Below, in pieces: positions 33,693 to 33,703 of a stretch of DNA of 33,703 bases. The first letter of the stretch is position 1, and every line of letters starts with the position of its first letter. The stretch is from positions 3,090,323-3,124,025 of the forward strand of contig KQ481983.1 of the NCBI GenBank assembly GCA_001430745.1. Reading direction: 5' to 3'. The position numbers and the translations under genes are program-made. The stretch is from Auxenochlorella pyrenoidosa. Taxonomy: Eukaryota > Chlorophyta > Trebouxiophyceae > Chlorellales > Chlorellaceae. The notes under the pieces were generated by a model. That model searched no databases. It was not told the origin of the DNA and worked only from the letters and a program-made list of their open reading frames with translations.

Positions 33693-33703
33693 GTGGGCTG
33701 CGA

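Overview
This window looks like nuclear DNA of a green alga, most likely a Chlorella-type trebouxiophyte. The organism call is inference. It rests on very GC-rich sequence in exons and introns alike, dense short GT-AG introns (donors mostly gtgagN, gtgcgN or gtgggN; acceptors mostly TGCAG), the chlorophyte polyadenylation motif TGTAA downstream of several genes, and a gene set that includes a Rubisco assembly chaperone, a plastid-specific ribosomal protein and an organellar prolyl-tRNA synthetase. A run of 533 N (15592-16124) shows that it is a draft scaffold.

Layout, left to right. Positions 1-947 are 3' flank with no recognisable gene. Three minus-strand genes follow: an unrecognised membrane protein (948-2436), a tiny plastid ribosomal protein of the PSRP6/cL38 type (2786-3340), and a Pro/Gln-rich RGG protein with a TTDN1/MPLKIP-like C-terminal motif (3526-4637). 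A plus-strand ANP32-type acidic leucine-rich nuclear protein (5250-8732) is split into about 15 exons. Two minus-strand chloroplast-targeted proteins without an assignable function come next: a membrane protein with an internal repeat (9756-11760) and a 163-residue protein (12639-13538). A plus-strand sterol C-14 reductase (13878-16373) is interrupted by the N gap. A minus-strand IMP-specific 5'-nucleotidase of the ISN1 type (17439-21038) is divergent from a plus-strand Rubisco accumulation factor 1 (21336-24387). Then come a plus-strand protein joining a polynucleotide-kinase-like P-loop domain to an FCP1/NIF-type HAD domain (25308-28681), a minus-strand prefoldin subunit 2 (29009-30029), and a plus-strand organellar prolyl-tRNA synthetase that runs off the right edge (30480-33692).

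The genes do not form one pathway; this is a normal compact eukaryotic neighbourhood. Four divergent pairs share head-to-head intergenic regions of about 300-610 bp, and three convergent pairs share tail-to-tail spacers. Gene models were built by joining exons whose splice sites and reading phases agree. Every completed model, leaving aside the one interrupted by the N gap, sums to a whole number of codons, but none was checked against transcripts.

The points most worth a second look are: the ANP32 acidic tail, built from a series of phase-0 mini-exons including one of 9 nt; the kinase plus DxN-type HAD fusion; the tandem-repeat plastid membrane protein; three introns with GC instead of GT donors; and ISN1 with a mitochondrial-like N-terminal extension. 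I saw no mobile element, CRISPR array, rRNA, tRNA or prokaryotic system.
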